Assembly: GCA_002632265.1 (NCBI GenBank)
Contig: NQOV01000001.1
Location: 103,594 to 167,593, forward strand
Source of the DNA: Rhodospirillaceae bacterium MC!
Lineage (GTDB): Bacteria; Pseudomonadota; Alphaproteobacteria; MC1
Reading direction: 5' to 3'
DNA: 64,000 nt
This document shows, piece after piece, positions 1-9,203 of the stretch. The translations under genes were made by a program, and so were the position numbers. Position 1 is the first letter of the stretch. Every line of letters begins with the position of its first letter. The notes beneath the pieces were generated by a model, which was not told where the DNA came from, searched no databases, and saw nothing but the letters and a program-made list of their open reading frames with translations.

Positions 1-599
1 TGTGCCAATTCTTCTGCTCTAAAACCAAAAGTAGTCTTATAAAGCTTAATTAGAATTTGGTGGTCATGTTGTTCGCCTATAGGAAGAATCATAATCCCGT
101 TATCTTCATCAAGTTGATCAGCTAAATGCGGTGGAATTTCAGGACTCGCCGCTGCCACTAGAATCCTAGCGAAACGTGAATGCCTTCTCCAACCCTTTGA
201 GCCATCACCATGCAAAGTGGTTATATTGTATAACTGCAAATACTTAAATAAAGTTTCTGCGGTATTTAACAATAGTTTATGACGTTCTACAGTATGAACT
301 TTCTTTGCTAATTTAGATAATATAGCCGTTTGATATCCAGAACCCGTGCCAATTTCTAGCACATCGTGGTTATCTTTAACATCTAACTGCTGTGTCATAT
401 AAGCCACCGTTGAGGGCTGGCTTATGGTCTGCGAACAGTGTAGCGGTAGAGCTATATCGTCCCAAGCTTGCTTTCTAAAAGCTTGAGGAACAAAAAATTC
501 ACGAGGAATTTCCCTAAATATATCAATAAGTTCTTCCGAACAACCTAGTGTGTTTTTGAATTGCGTCAATAAATTTTCTTTTTTACTTAAGTCAATCAT
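1..599 (-). CDS. pcm: Protein-L-isoaspartate O-methyltransferase (3' end outside window)
   Basis: The frame runs from ATG at 599 leftwards off the window edge, giving 199 complete codons. Residues around 87-96 read VLEIGTGSGYQ, the SAM-binding motif I of class I methyltransferases, preceded by QPSTVAYMTQ, which is typical of PCMT; a later HGDGSKGW and ILVAAASPEIP also match the family. The enzyme uses S-adenosylmethionine to methylate isoaspartyl residues in aged proteins so that they can revert to aspartate; it acts in the cytoplasm. In many alphaproteobacteria pcm sits near surE and tatABC, but here it is separate from the tat genes. The C-terminus lies outside the window. No neighbour on its left can be assessed. 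Confidence 0.9.
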   Translation of the reverse strand, partial: MIDLSKKENLLTQFKNTLGCSEELIDIFREIPREFFVPQAFRKQAWDDIALPLHCSQTISQPSTVAYMTQQLDVKDNHDVLEIGTGSGYQTAILSKLAKKVHTVERHKLLLNTAETLFKYLQLYNITTLHGDGSKGWRRHSRFARILVAAASPEIPPHLADQLDEDNGIMILPIGEQHDHQILIKLYKTTFGFRAEELA

Positions 600-967
600 T
601 ACTTTCTTACCTAAAAATCATTCTCCATAGTCAGTCTAACAAGGAAATAGTAAAAAAATGGTAAAATAATCCTATTTTCATGAGTAATTTTTAATGTTAA
701 ATTACACTTAATAAGAGCTTAATTTACTATTAAAAATTAGCTAAAAAATATATAACAAATAACTTAACAAGCTTATGAGAAAGCAAAATCTATTAAATAT
801 ATGAATCTAGTATGAATCTAGTTTGTTTTCAATTCTCAAGAAAAAAGTAGCCATAAATTAAATTTAGAGATTCCCCTACTTTGATAAAATTTTTTTGCCT
901 TAGAACAAATTCTAAAAATTATAAATATATTTTGCCCCAATGATAGAATCATCATAATTATGAAGAT
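600..967. other. Gene-free AT-rich spacer between pcm and the valS terminator
   Basis: No convincing ORF, tRNA or conserved RNA was seen. The stretch presumably contains the pcm promoter on the minus strand, but no clear -35/-10 pair stands out from the AT-rich background. A short direct repeat, ATGAATCTAGT, occurs twice around 799-822. Confidence 0.5.
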
Positions 968-1010
968 AAAAAAGAGAATCCTTACAATAATTTATTGTAA
1001 GGATTCTTTT
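968..1010 (-). terminator. Rho-independent terminator of valS
   Basis: A near-perfect inverted repeat of about 14-15 bp (arms 976-990 and 992-1006) is followed on the minus strand by a T-run (plus-strand A-run at 968-973). It lies about 50 bp past the valS stop. T residues on the other flank (1007-1010) could make it work in both directions. Confidence 0.8.
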
Positions 1011-1055
1011 GTATGAGTGAGATTAGTAGAGAAGATTCGAAGAAATATTATATTG

Positions 1056-3731
1056 TTACATTAGGCTTTTTAAACGTTCTAAGCTTTCATTAGCTTTATT
1101 CTTTTTAAGTTCTAACTCTGATTGTTGAGCTTTTACGCCGTCAATAACATCTTTGGGAGCGTTATCAACGAATTTCTTATTGCTTAAACGCCCATTGATT
1201 CCGCCCAACTCTTTCATGATCTTTTCAAGAGATTTTTCCAGGCGATTCTTTTCATGGCTGATATCGACAATGCCTGCAACTTTCACAAACCAAGTTGCCT
1301 CGAAGATATTAACTTGAATAGCTCCTTTTGAGACTTCATCCTTATTACCGCCAATGGTAATGCTTTCCATACGTGTTAAACGTTCAAACACATTTTTATT
1401 GTTATTAATATATGATTTTGTTTGCTCGTTGGCGTCAATCACCACAACAGGAGTTAGATTTTTAGGAGCGATGTTAAGCTCATCACGTGCAGAGCGTAAA
1501 GATGTGATAGTCTCAATTAGCCAATCAACTTCCTTTTGTGCGTCTTCACTGATAAGATCGTCATTAAATTCCGCCCATTCTTTTGTTATTAGCATATCAT
1601 TTTCATCGCTAGCGAAAATGTTGGCGTATAGTTCTTCTGTAACATAAGGCATTACAGGATGTAAATATAATAAAGTATGCTTTAAAACCCACGCTATGGT
1701 AGAGCGAGTTTCTTTGATTAGTTCTTGATCATCGCCATAAAATACAGGCTTGGTTAATTCAAGATACCAATCGCAGAATGTACCACGTGTAAATTGATAT
1801 TGAGCATTGGCAGTATCGTTAAATCTAAAGCTATCGATCCCGTGAGCCACATCACGCCCCATGTTTATGACTTTGGAAATGATCCATTTATTTAGATTGA
1901 GTTTAACATCTTTAGGATTAAAATCATCATCGAGTTTGGCTTCATTCATCAGGCAGAAACGAGAGGCATTCCATAATTTAGTAGTGAAATTTCGATAACC
2001 CTCCACACGAGATTCGGAAAGTTTGACATCACGTCCCTGACCTGCCATGGATGTCATGGTAAAGCGTAAAGCGTCCGAGCCATATTTTTCAATAATTTCC
2101 AGTGGATCTATAACATTTCCTTTTGATTTACTCATTTTCTTACCATGTTCATCACGAACTAAAGCATGAACTAAAACATTTTCAAAGGGAACTTCATCCA
2201 TGAAGTAAATTCCCATCATCATCATACGAGCAACCCAAAAGAAGATAATATCAAAGCCTGTAACCAAGGTAGTACTAGGATAATGTTCACGTAAACGTTG
2301 AGTATTATCAGGATAGCCAAGTGTAGCAAAAGGCCATAGGGCAGAACTAAACCATGTGTCCAGCACGTCAGGATCTTGGGTAAGTTTTACATTTTCCCCA
2401 TGATCTTTTTTAGCTATTTCGTAAGCTTGCTCTTCATTTTCTGCGACTACAATTTCGCCATTTTCCGTATACCAAGCGGGAATCTGATGGCCCCACCACA
2501 GTTGACGGGAAATACACCATGGTTGAATATTATCTAACCAGTTATAGTAGGTCTTGTTCCAATTTTCTGGAATGAATTTTGTTTTACCAGAACGGACTGC
2601 CTCCAACGCAGGCTTGGCTAAGACTTCGGCATTAACAAACCATTGTTCTGTAAGTAAAGGCTCAATAATAACCTTACTTCTATCGCCATATGGTACAGTC
2701 ATAAGGTTTTCTTCTATCTTAACTAGCAAGCCCATTTCTTCCATGCGTTTTACGACTAATGTACGAGCGTCGAAACGATCCATGCCGTTAAATTCTGCGG
2801 TGGCATTTTCATTCATGCTCGCATCTTTATTCATAACGGTAATATATTCTAAGTTATTTCGTTTTCCCACTTCATTATCGTTAAAATCATGGGCAGGAGT
2901 AATTTTAACCGCCCCTGTACCCTTTTCAGGATCAGGATATTCATCAGTGATAATAGGAATTAATCTATTGGTAAATGGTAATTTTACTTGTTTCCCTACT
3001 ACATCTTGATAGCGTGTATCATCAGGATGTACGGCAATTGCGGTATCTCCGAATAAGGTTTCTGGGCGAGTTGTACCAATAGTTATAAATTTATCTGTTT
3101 CCCCCACAATTGGATATTTGAAATACCACATACTCCCTTTAACTTCCACTTGTTCCACTTCTAGATCAGATATGGCAGTATTTAGTTTGGGGTCCCAATT
3201 CACGAGACGATTATCACGATATATTAATTTATCATTATACAATTTGATAAAGACCTTTTTAACTGCGTTGCTTAAGCCATCATCCATGGTAAAGCGTGCA
3301 GTATCCCAGTCGGCAGATGTACCGATCTTCTTTTGCTGTTCAACAATTGTTGAGCCTGATTTTTCTTTCCATTCCCATACTTTATCTAAGAATTTTTCAC
3401 GTCCAAGATCATGACGAGAAATGCCTTGTGCGTCTAGTTGACGCTCTACAACCATTTGAGTGGCAATGCCTGCGTGATCCGTACCAGCTTGAAATAAAGT
3501 GTTTTTACCTTTCATTCTGTTATAACGTACTAGAATATCTTGTAAGGTAAATGTTAAAGCATGCCCCATATGTAATACGCCTGTAACGTTTGGCGGTGGC
3601 ATCATGATAGTAAAGTTATCGGCAGGAGTTCCGCCACCTTTAGGAGCGAATGCTTTTTTCTCTTGCCATTTTTTATAAATCTTGTCTTCTACGGAATTAT
3701 AATCCCAGTTTTTATCCAACTCTTTAGCCAT
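1056..3731 (-). CDS. valS: Valine--tRNA ligase
   Basis: Charges tRNA-Val with valine in the cytoplasm and edits mischarged threonine. The 891-residue length is normal for bacterial ValS. Class I signatures are visible: the HIGH-type motif HMGH at residues 54-57 after PPPNVTGVL, and KMSKS near residue 530. The editing domain carries the TTRPETLFGDTAIAVHP segment, and the C-terminus forms the usual Lys/Glu-rich tRNA-binding coiled coil. It is transcribed alone: ctrA lies upstream on the same strand behind its own terminator, and a strong hairpin terminator follows at 968-1010. Confidence 0.97.
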   Translation of the reverse strand: MAKELDKNWDYNSVEDKIYKKWQEKKAFAPKGGGTPADNFTIMMPPPNVTGVLHMGHALTFTLQDILVRYNRMKGKNTLFQAGTDHAGIATQMVVERQLDAQGISRHDLGREKFLDKVWEWKEKSGSTIVEQQKKIGTSADWDTARFTMDDGLSNAVKKVFIKLYNDKLIYRDNRLVNWDPKLNTAISDLEVEQVEVKGSMWYFKYPIVGETDKFITIGTTRPETLFGDTAIAVHPDDTRYQDVVGKQVKLPFTNRLIPIITDEYPDPEKGTGAVKITPAHDFNDNEVGKRNNLEYITVMNKDASMNENATAEFNGMDRFDARTLVVKRMEEMGLLVKIEENLMTVPYGDRSKVIIEPLLTEQWFVNAEVLAKPALEAVRSGKTKFIPENWNKTYYNWLDNIQPWCISRQLWWGHQIPAWYTENGEIVVAENEEQAYEIAKKDHGENVKLTQDPDVLDTWFSSALWPFATLGYPDNTQRLREHYPSTTLVTGFDIIFFWVARMMMMGIYFMDEVPFENVLVHALVRDEHGKKMSKSKGNVIDPLEIIEKYGSDALRFTMTSMAGQGRDVKLSESRVEGYRNFTTKLWNASRFCLMNEAKLDDDFNPKDVKLNLNKWIISKVINMGRDVAHGIDSFRFNDTANAQYQFTRGTFCDWYLELTKPVFYGDDQELIKETRSTIAWVLKHTLLYLHPVMPYVTEELYANIFASDENDMLITKEWAEFNDDLISEDAQKEVDWLIETITSLRSARDELNIAPKNLTPVVVIDANEQTKSYINNNKNVFERLTRMESITIGGNKDEVSKGAIQVNIFEATWFVKVAGIVDISHEKNRLEKSLEKIMKELGGINGRLSNKKFVDNAPKDVIDGVKAQQSELELKKNKANESLERLKSLM

Positions 3732-3822
3732 GTTATTAACCGATAACCTTTTCTCTAATATTAAACGTCTATATGTTTAAGATTATACAAAAATATTTAT
3801 GTTAATACAAGCTTATTTTATA

Positions 3823-3878
3823 TAAAAAATGGATACCGTCTCTTAATATATTATTACATATATCTTGAGAGTGTATCC
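3823..3878 (-). terminator. Probable terminator of ctrA
   Basis: Imperfect inverted repeat: GGATACCGTCTC at 3831-3842 faces GAGAGTGTATCC, with two mismatches and an AT-rich loop. On the minus strand it is followed by a run of six T (plus-strand AAAAAA at about 3824-3829). It sits between the ctrA stop and the valS start, matching the end of a monocistronic ctrA transcript. Confidence 0.6.
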
Positions 3879-3912
3879 ATTTCTACTTTTGATTGAATTA
3901 GATTGTTACATC

Positions 3913-4620
3913 TTAAGCTTTAACTCGCTTCTTGCGAGTTTTCTTCTCTTGACTACGTAGCATATAACCACGCCCCCAAACTGTTTCAATATAGTTCACA
4001 CCACCCGACGCTGTTTCCAGTTTTTTACGTAGTTTACATACGAAGACATCGATAATTTTTAATTCAGGCTCATCCATACCATTATACAAATGGTTTAGGA
4101 ATGTTTCCTTTGGTAGTACACTACCTTTTCTTAAAATAAGAAGTTCCAAAATACCGTATTCTTTTTTCGTAAGTTGAATTTGCTTATTTTTCACTGTTAC
4201 AATTTGATTTGTCAAGTTGACATTTAAATCACCCACAGAAACTTCTGACGCCGAAAAACCTTTTGTTCTACGTACAATAGCGTTAATACGAGCAATAAGC
4301 TCGCCTTTACTAAATGGCTTAGTTAAGTAATCATCAGCACCTCCGCTGAAACCTTTAACCTTAGCTTCTTCATCTTGTAAGCCTGAAAGCATTAATACAG
4401 GAGTAGTTATTTTGTTCTCTCTTAATTTTGAAAGAACTTCATGACCATCCATATCAGGCATTAAAATATCTAGTATTACTATGTCGTATTCGTAAAGTTT
4501 TGCGTATTCGATGCCTTCTTCGCCAGAACTTGAAGAATTACAAACCATCCCAGTAGTTTCTAAAACTAGCTTCAAGCCTTCTGCAGCGACACTATCATCA
4601 TCAATAATTAGTACACGCAT
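3913..4620 (-). CDS. ctrA: Cell cycle response regulator CtrA
   Basis: OmpR/PhoB-family response regulator of 235 residues. The receiver domain (about 1-120) has the acidic pocket IDDD at 6-9, the phospho-acceptor D51 in ILDILMPDMDG and the conserved Lys in YLTKPF. The C-terminal winged helix contains LTKKEYGILELL, FLNHLYNGMDEPE and YIETVWGRGYMLR, the near-invariant recognition region of alphaproteobacterial CtrA. In this class CtrA controls cell-cycle and flagellar/chemotaxis genes by binding TTAA-N7-TTAA. A perfect match to that site lies in the divergent spacer to fliI (4895-4909). The C-terminal tail is rich in Lys/Arg. A terminator follows at 3823-3878. The assignment is secure; the regulon in this organism is inferred. 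Confidence 0.95.
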   Translation of the reverse strand: MRVLIIDDDSVAAEGLKLVLETTGMVCNSSSSGEEGIEYAKLYEYDIVILDILMPDMDGHEVLSKLRENKITTPVLMLSGLQDEEAKVKGFSGGADDYLTKPFSKGELIARINAIVRRTKGFSASEVSVGDLNVNLTNQIVTVKNKQIQLTKKEYGILELLILRKGSVLPKETFLNHLYNGMDEPELKIIDVFVCKLRKKLETASGGVNYIETVWGRGYMLRSQEKKTRKKRVKA

Positions 4621-5068
4621 TTACTTAAATCCCTTTTCCCCTAAATAAAATAAGTTTTTAACACTTACTTCATGATATCCCAATATCATTATTATAAGAT
4701 TCTATCAAACAGAATCACATAATGCAAATGTTTTTTTACATAAAATTATTAATATTTTTATGTATTGTAGAATTACTTTTTAAAACAGAATCTTATAAAA
4801 GATATTTTTTTTCACACTTGATAATAATCAAAAGAAAAACATTTAATAAATCTATTTTAATATGGCAATTCTATAATATTATAAATATAATTAATTAATA
4901 TTGTATTAATATCCCATGAAATTCCTGTTTATATTTATATAACGATTCGCCAAATCAAAAACAATAAATGTTTTCTTACAATCTTAAAACTATTTTCATA
5001 TATATGGTGTATAATGTTAATACTATTATAAAGTTTTAACCAAAATCTAGACTAGGAACTTTAACTAA
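4621..5068. other. Divergent ctrA/fliI regulatory spacer
   Basis: This 448-bp very AT-rich region separates divergently transcribed ctrA and fliI and holds no plausible gene. It contains one perfect TTAA-N7-TTAA site (4895-4909) and a TATAAT at 5010-5015, about 55 bp before the fliI start, that could be its -10 element without a good -35. The motif AGAATCTTATAA-like occurs near 4695 and 4790 in opposite senses. Confidence 0.5.
4895..4909. promoter_or_regulatory. Candidate CtrA-binding site
   Basis: TTAA, seven bases (tattgta), TTAA: the full CtrA consensus. It is centred about 165 bp from fliI and 280 bp from ctrA in their shared divergent spacer, so it could serve flagellar activation or ctrA autoregulation. 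In DNA this AT-rich such matches also arise by chance (perhaps a dozen per 64 kb), so position is the main support. Confidence 0.45.
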
Positions 5069-6490
5069 ATGAAGCACTTAGAAACAAGTATTATAAACAC
5101 TATCAACAGAATAGCCGACTTTGAAATACGAGGTCGAGTAACTGCTGTTAAGGGATTAATGATCGAAGTTGGCGGAATGCAAGGTTCACTTTCCATTGGG
5201 GAACAGTGTTACATTCATGCAACCCATGAAAAAATATTGTGCGAAGCGGTATCATTTAAAACTGGGCATGTATTAGTAATGCCTTATGGTAGTGTTGAGG
5301 GTATTTCTTTAGGTAATGCTGTTGAGGTTATATCTTCATCAAGATACATATACCCTACTCCCGAATGGCGTGGCAGAGTGATCAACGCCTTAGGCGAACC
5401 TGTGGATGATTTAGGGCCATTACCTGAAGGTAGTAAGGGTTATGCAATTCGTGGTAATCCGCCATCGGCACATAGTAGAAAAAGAGTTGGAGGCAAGATC
5501 GACACAGGAGTACGAGCTATCAATGCTTTTTTAAGTTGTTGTGATGGACAACGTATGGGGATCTTTGCGGGTTCTGGTGTTGGTAAATCTTCGGTGCTTT
5601 CCACTATTACACGTGGTACGGATGTGGATATCGCTGTGGTAGGCTTAATTGGTGAGCGTGGGCGTGAGGCTCGTGAGTTTATTGAAGATGATCTTGGCGA
5701 AGAGGGTTTGGCTCGTAGTGTGATTGTGGTTTCCACATCGGACGAACCGCCCCTAATGAGACGTCAGGCCGCATATATGACAATGGCGGTATCAGAATAC
5801 TTTCGAGATGAAGGTCATAGTGTTCTTGCCATGATGGATTCGGTTACACGTTTTGCTATGGCACAACGTGAGATTAGTTTATCAATTGGCGAACCGCCTG
5901 CCTCTAAAGGTTATACTCCGTCCGTATTTGCGGAACTTCCTAGATTACTAGAACGAGCAGGCCCAGGCCCTGAAAATGCGGGAAATATCACAGGACTATT
6001 TACCGTATTAGTGGACGGCGATGACACGAATGAGCCGATTGCCGATGCAGTACGTGGTATTCTTGATGGACATATCGTGTTAGATCGTGCCATTGCCGAG
6101 CGTGGGCGATATCCTGCGGTTAATATTTTAAAGAGTGTATCTCGTATGATGCCAGCTTGTAATAATCAAGAACAAAATGAGCTTATTAGTAAAGCTCGTG
6201 GAATCATTTCCTCTTATGAAGATATGGCAGAATTGATTCGCTTAGGTGCTTACAAAAATGGTACGGATCACAAGGTGGATGAGGCCATATATTTCTATCC
6301 TAAGATTGAAGATTTCTTACGCCAGTTAAAAGGCGAAACTACGGATATTAATACAAGTTATCATTCTTTAGCTAAAATATTAGGTTTCCCTTTTGAAGAT
6401 GTGGATTACGCCCAATTGCTCAATGATGAGCTAATGGCACAACAAGAGGCCATGAGAAATGGCGGACAGTTACAACAATTCGAAGAGTAG
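5069..6490 (+). CDS. fliI: Flagellar export ATPase FliI
   Basis: Energises the flagellar type III export apparatus at the cytoplasmic face of the basal body. The 473-residue protein resembles F1-ATPase beta: the Walker A GSGVGKSS lies near residue 168, followed by LIGERGREAREF and the family-typical EPPASKGYTPSVFAELPRLLERAG. Clear RLPERPLAEEL-free, flagellar-type sequence plus the FliJ-like gene 111 bp downstream favour FliI over other type III ATPases. The start at 5069 has an AGGAAC Shine-Dalgarno-like sequence. A family A hairpin (6491-6575) begins at the stop codon. It probably belongs to the CtrA regulon. Confidence 0.95.
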   Translation: MKHLETSIINTINRIADFEIRGRVTAVKGLMIEVGGMQGSLSIGEQCYIHATHEKILCEAVSFKTGHVLVMPYGSVEGISLGNAVEVISSSRYIYPTPEWRGRVINALGEPVDDLGPLPEGSKGYAIRGNPPSAHSRKRVGGKIDTGVRAINAFLSCCDGQRMGIFAGSGVGKSSVLSTITRGTDVDIAVVGLIGERGREAREFIEDDLGEEGLARSVIVVSTSDEPPLMRRQAAYMTMAVSEYFRDEGHSVLAMMDSVTRFAMAQREISLSIGEPPASKGYTPSVFAELPRLLERAGPGPENAGNITGLFTVLVDGDDTNEPIADAVRGILDGHIVLDRAIAERGRYPAVNILKSVSRMMPACNNQEQNELISKARGIISSYEDMAELIRLGAYKNGTDHKVDEAIYFYPKIEDFLRQLKGETTDINTSYHSLAKILGFPFEDVDYAQLLNDELMAQQEAMRNGGQLQQFEE

Positions 6491-6575
6491 GAATGTGAAA
6501 AAGAACTCATGTTAGCTAGCTAGTTAGCTCGAGCATACCTTAAGAACGCAACTCAAGTACTTTTTCCCACTTCTT
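6491..6575. repeat. Modular hairpin, family A, copy 1 (divergent interior)
   Basis: Outer arms GTGAAAAAGAACTCA and its partial complement AGTACTTTTTCCCAC match the other family A copies, and CCTTAAGAAC on the right side is also shared. The left interior is replaced by a self-complementary TTAGCTAGCTAGTTAGCT stretch. It follows the fliI stop directly and lies between fliI and the fliJ-like gene, so it may attenuate or process that transcript. Confidence 0.7.
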
Positions 6576-6601
6576 AGCAAATAAATTGAAAGACATATAA
6601 A

Positions 6602-7048
6602 ATGGCAAAATACAAATCATTACACAACTTAATAAAAATTCGGGAAAAGCAGGTAGAAGATAAACAACGAATCTATACGGAAAAAAGTACCGAGCTTGAC
6701 ACTCTTTATAGAATCATTCAAGAGATTGACAGTTCTATAATAAGTGAAAAACAAGTGGCCGCCGCTAATCCTATGGGTGGAGGGCTTTCCTTTTCTAAAT
6801 TCATTGAGCAGACTTTGTCTACTAAGGATGAAGTGCAAAAGAAGATATATGAAAAGCAAGAAGAAGTTGAAAAGGCACATCTTGAAGTTATCGACGCTTT
6901 TAAAGAAAAAAAGGTGGTTGAAGTGGCAGAAGAGAAACGTAAGACAGAATATGAGAAGAAAATGGCAAAAATAGAACAAAATTCTTTAGATGAAATATCT
7001 TTAAATTTATATCGGAGTCAACAATCCGAGCGTGGAAAATGGGAATAA
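6602..7048 (+). CDS. fliJ: FliJ-like flagellar export chaperone
   Basis: Small (148 residues), highly charged and almost wholly coiled-coil, with the start KYKSLHNLIKIREKQVEDKQ typical of FliJ, whose N-terminus reads similarly in many bacteria. FliJ is a cytoplasmic component that docks in the FliI hexamer and recycles export chaperones. The call rests on coiled-coil character, size and its place directly after fliI, because FliJ diverges fast. A GGGLSF linker near residues 59-64 separates two helices, as expected for an antiparallel coiled coil. Confidence 0.8.
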   Translation: MAKYKSLHNLIKIREKQVEDKQRIYTEKSTELDTLYRIIQEIDSSIISEKQVAAANPMGGGLSFSKFIEQTLSTKDEVQKKIYEKQEEVEKAHLEVIDAFKEKKVVEVAEEKRKTEYEKKMAKIEQNSLDEISLNLYRSQQSERGKWE

Positions 7049-7053
7049 AAAAA

Positions 7054-7068
7054 TTAACTTATTATTAA
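7054..7068. promoter_or_regulatory. Candidate CtrA-binding site upstream of cvpA
   Basis: A second perfect TTAA-N7-TTAA (spacer cttatta) starts 6 bp past the fliJ stop and about 37 bp before the -35 of the cvpA promoter. Chance occurrence in AT-rich DNA is quite possible. Confidence 0.3.
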
Positions 7069-7104
7069 CTCATTATAATAACAATAAAAATATTAAAAAT
7101 TCTC

Positions 7105-7133
7105 TTGAGAATCTAAGAAATATATTATATAAT
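7105..7133 (+). promoter_or_regulatory. Sigma-70-type promoter for cvpA
   Basis: TTGAGA (7105-7110), 17-bp spacer, TATAAT (7128-7133), about 55 bp upstream of the cvpA start. Confidence 0.6.
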
Positions 7134-7187
7134 ATCTCATATTGTATAATATAATAAATATAAATTATAAAACTTTAAGGAAAAATC

Positions 7188-7760
7188 ATGGACTGGATTG
7201 TATTCGATGTAGTAGTAGTAGGAATAATATTATTTTTCGCTATTTCACACTTAATAAAAGGCGGTATCTATTCTGTATTAGCTGTAGGCTCTCTTTTGAT
7301 ATCAATAATAATAACATGGATGTTGAGAGATCTCTTAGTACTTTTTTATGCTAAGTGGATAACCTATAAACCTTTATGTATATCTTTATCAATGCTTTCA
7401 ATTTTTATACCTTTGTATACTATATTGAAAATTATCTCATCAAGAATTAATGGTATAGTATCGGTAAGTCCGTTTTTCTTCATTAATAGATTAATAGGAT
7501 TTGCGTATGGAGCTTTAAAAGGATTTGTGATAATTATTATTTTTATTTCCATTGCAAGAAGTTACAATCAGTTTAATACGAGATTTTTCTCTACAACCAT
7601 AACAGGGCCAACAATACAATGGGGCGTAACTTATATGGATAAAGTTATCCATACCAATAAGAGAGATATTTCTAGAGCTTTAGTTCACTCAACTCATACC
7701 ATTAGAAATAATATCAGACACGTTACTCCAAGAAAATATAAGCGTTATATTAGTAGATAA
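7188..7760 (+). CDS. cvpA: CvpA family inner-membrane protein
   Basis: 190 residues with four hydrophobic segments (about 5-22, 27-45, 62-80 and 98-125). The DWIVFDVVVVGIILFFAI start followed by a KGGIYSVLA turn is the CvpA (colicin V production) family pattern, also seen around PINRLIGFAYGALKG-like ...NRLIGFAYGALKG. The biochemical role of CvpA is not settled; it has been linked to envelope homeostasis. In many alphaproteobacteria cvpA precedes purF, but here aroA follows. It has its own promoter and a downstream hairpin terminator, so it is probably monocistronic. Confidence 0.8.
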   Translation: MDWIVFDVVVVGIILFFAISHLIKGGIYSVLAVGSLLISIIITWMLRDLLVLFYAKWITYKPLCISLSMLSIFIPLYTILKIISSRINGIVSVSPFFFINRLIGFAYGALKGFVIIIIFISIARSYNQFNTRFFSTTITGPTIQWGVTYMDKVIHTNKRDISRALVHSTHTIRNNIRHVTPRKYKRYISR

Positions 7761-7797
7761 TTTTAAAAGATTATATGCACATTATAACCTATTTAAT

Positions 7798-7836
7798 ATA
7801 ATCTCTCTATATACTTTTTATGGAGAGATTATTTAT
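7798..7836 (+). terminator. Rho-independent terminator after cvpA
   Basis: Inverted repeat ATAATCTCTC (7798-7807) / GAGAGATTAT (7823-7832) followed by TTATTT, 38 bp past the cvpA stop. Confidence 0.7.
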
Positions 7837-7891
7837 TTAACATCCACCACATAACATAACATCCAATATATATCATGAAAGAAGAATAATT

Positions 7892-9196
7892 ATGTATCAT
7901 GCTCAACCTTTAAACAGTCTTACTGGTAATTTAGATATACCTGGGGATAAATCCACATCTCATAGAATTATCATGTTTGGTTCTCTTGCCACTGGTATAA
8001 CAAAAGTTAGGGGCTTACTTGAGGGCGAAGATGTTATGTCGACCATAGACGCTTTTAGAGCTATGGGTGTTACTATAGAAAAAGATCACACTAAAAATGA
8101 ATGGATAATAAATGGCGTTGGTTTGCACGGTTTAACAGAGCCGAATAACGTATTAAATATGGGAAATTCAGGAACTACCACAAGATTAATCAGTGGGATT
8201 CTTTCTGCACAGAAGTTTAATAGCTTTTTAACTGGCGATGATAGTTTAATTACACGCCCTATGGCTCGAATATCAGATCCGTTGACACAAATGGAGGGAA
8301 AGTTTATTTTAAAATCTAAAGGCAGATTGCCAATGGTTATTCAAGGTAATCCCAATCTTAAGGGGATCGAGTATGAACTACCGCACGCATCAGCACAGGT
8401 TAAATCTGCCATTTTATTAGCGGGATTATACGCAACAGGTAGTACAACAGTAAAAGAGCCAATCGCCACTCGTTCATATACAGAAGATTTATTACGCATG
8501 TGTGGAGCTAGCATTAAGAGTATACCCTATAAAAAGGGCTTTATTCATACCATAGAACAATGTAAAGAATTAACAGCCCCTAAGGATGTCTTTAATGTGC
8601 CTGCCGATCCGAGTAGTTGTGCGTTCCCTGTGGTTGCTGGTTTGATTTGTAAGGATAGTAAAATCACAATTAAAAATGTTGATTCGTCGCCTACTCGCTT
8701 TGGAATTTATGATATCTTGTTACAAATGGGAGCAAATATAATTTACACTAACAAGCGTACAGTTGCCAATATTCCCTTAGTGGATATGGAGATCAGTTTT
8801 TCAGAATTAACAGCGGTAGAAGTGGATTCCGATCATATACCCTCAATGGTTGATGAAGTTCCAGTGTTAGCCGTGGCCTGTGCTTATGCCAAGGGTACAA
8901 GTATCATCAATGGTTTAAAAGAACTAAGAGTAAAAGAAAGCGATAGACTACAAGGCACACTAGATATGTTACTAAGTGCAGGAGTTAAAGCAGAAATAGT
9001 TGGCGATAGCTTGCATATTACAGGTACTAACAACAATGTACAAGGTGGCGGAGAAGTTATGGCGAATCTTGATCACAGAATGGCAATGAGCGGGATCGTT
9101 TTATCATCTGCCAGTAAAGACGGTATGGAAATCGATGATGTATCTCCTATTCAAACCAGTTTTCCCAACTTTTTTGAAATCTTCCCAGCTCTTTAA
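7892..9196 (+). CDS. aroA: 3-phosphoshikimate 1-carboxyvinyltransferase (EPSP synthase)
   Basis: Sixth step of the shikimate pathway: transfers enolpyruvyl from PEP to shikimate-3-phosphate. At 434 residues it is full length. Family signatures are visible: IPGDKSTSHR at about residues 17-26, NMGNSGTTTRL near 90, RPMARISDPL, and the C-terminal KELRVKESDRL and LDHRMAMS. With aroE in the window this suggests that chorismate synthesis is retained, which argues against extreme genome reduction. It is flanked by the cvpA terminator and by a convergent transporter gene whose stop lies 7 bp away. Confidence 0.96.
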   Translation: MYHAQPLNSLTGNLDIPGDKSTSHRIIMFGSLATGITKVRGLLEGEDVMSTIDAFRAMGVTIEKDHTKNEWIINGVGLHGLTEPNNVLNMGNSGTTTRLISGILSAQKFNSFLTGDDSLITRPMARISDPLTQMEGKFILKSKGRLPMVIQGNPNLKGIEYELPHASAQVKSAILLAGLYATGSTTVKEPIATRSYTEDLLRMCGASIKSIPYKKGFIHTIEQCKELTAPKDVFNVPADPSSCAFPVVAGLICKDSKITIKNVDSSPTRFGIYDILLQMGANIIYTNKRTVANIPLVDMEISFSELTAVEVDSDHIPSMVDEVPVLAVACAYAKGTSIINGLKELRVKESDRLQGTLDMLLSAGVKAEIVGDSLHITGTNNNVQGGGEVMANLDHRMAMSGIVLSSASKDGMEIDDVSPIQTSFPNFFEIFPAL

Positions 9197-9203
9197 ATAG
9201 TTG

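Noticed and set aside
2554..3009. Plus-strand open frame of 151 codons inside valS
   Set aside because: Antisense shadow of a highly conserved synthetase, with no ribosome binding site or family resemblance. Similar antisense frames in clpA, glmM, flgK and others were dropped for the same reason.
6602..7048. Alternative reading of the fliJ region on the minus strand (116 codons, 6629-6979)
   Set aside because: The plus-strand frame has FliJ features and a good position; the other is a Phe/Leu-rich mirror of a Lys/Glu-rich coiled coil.
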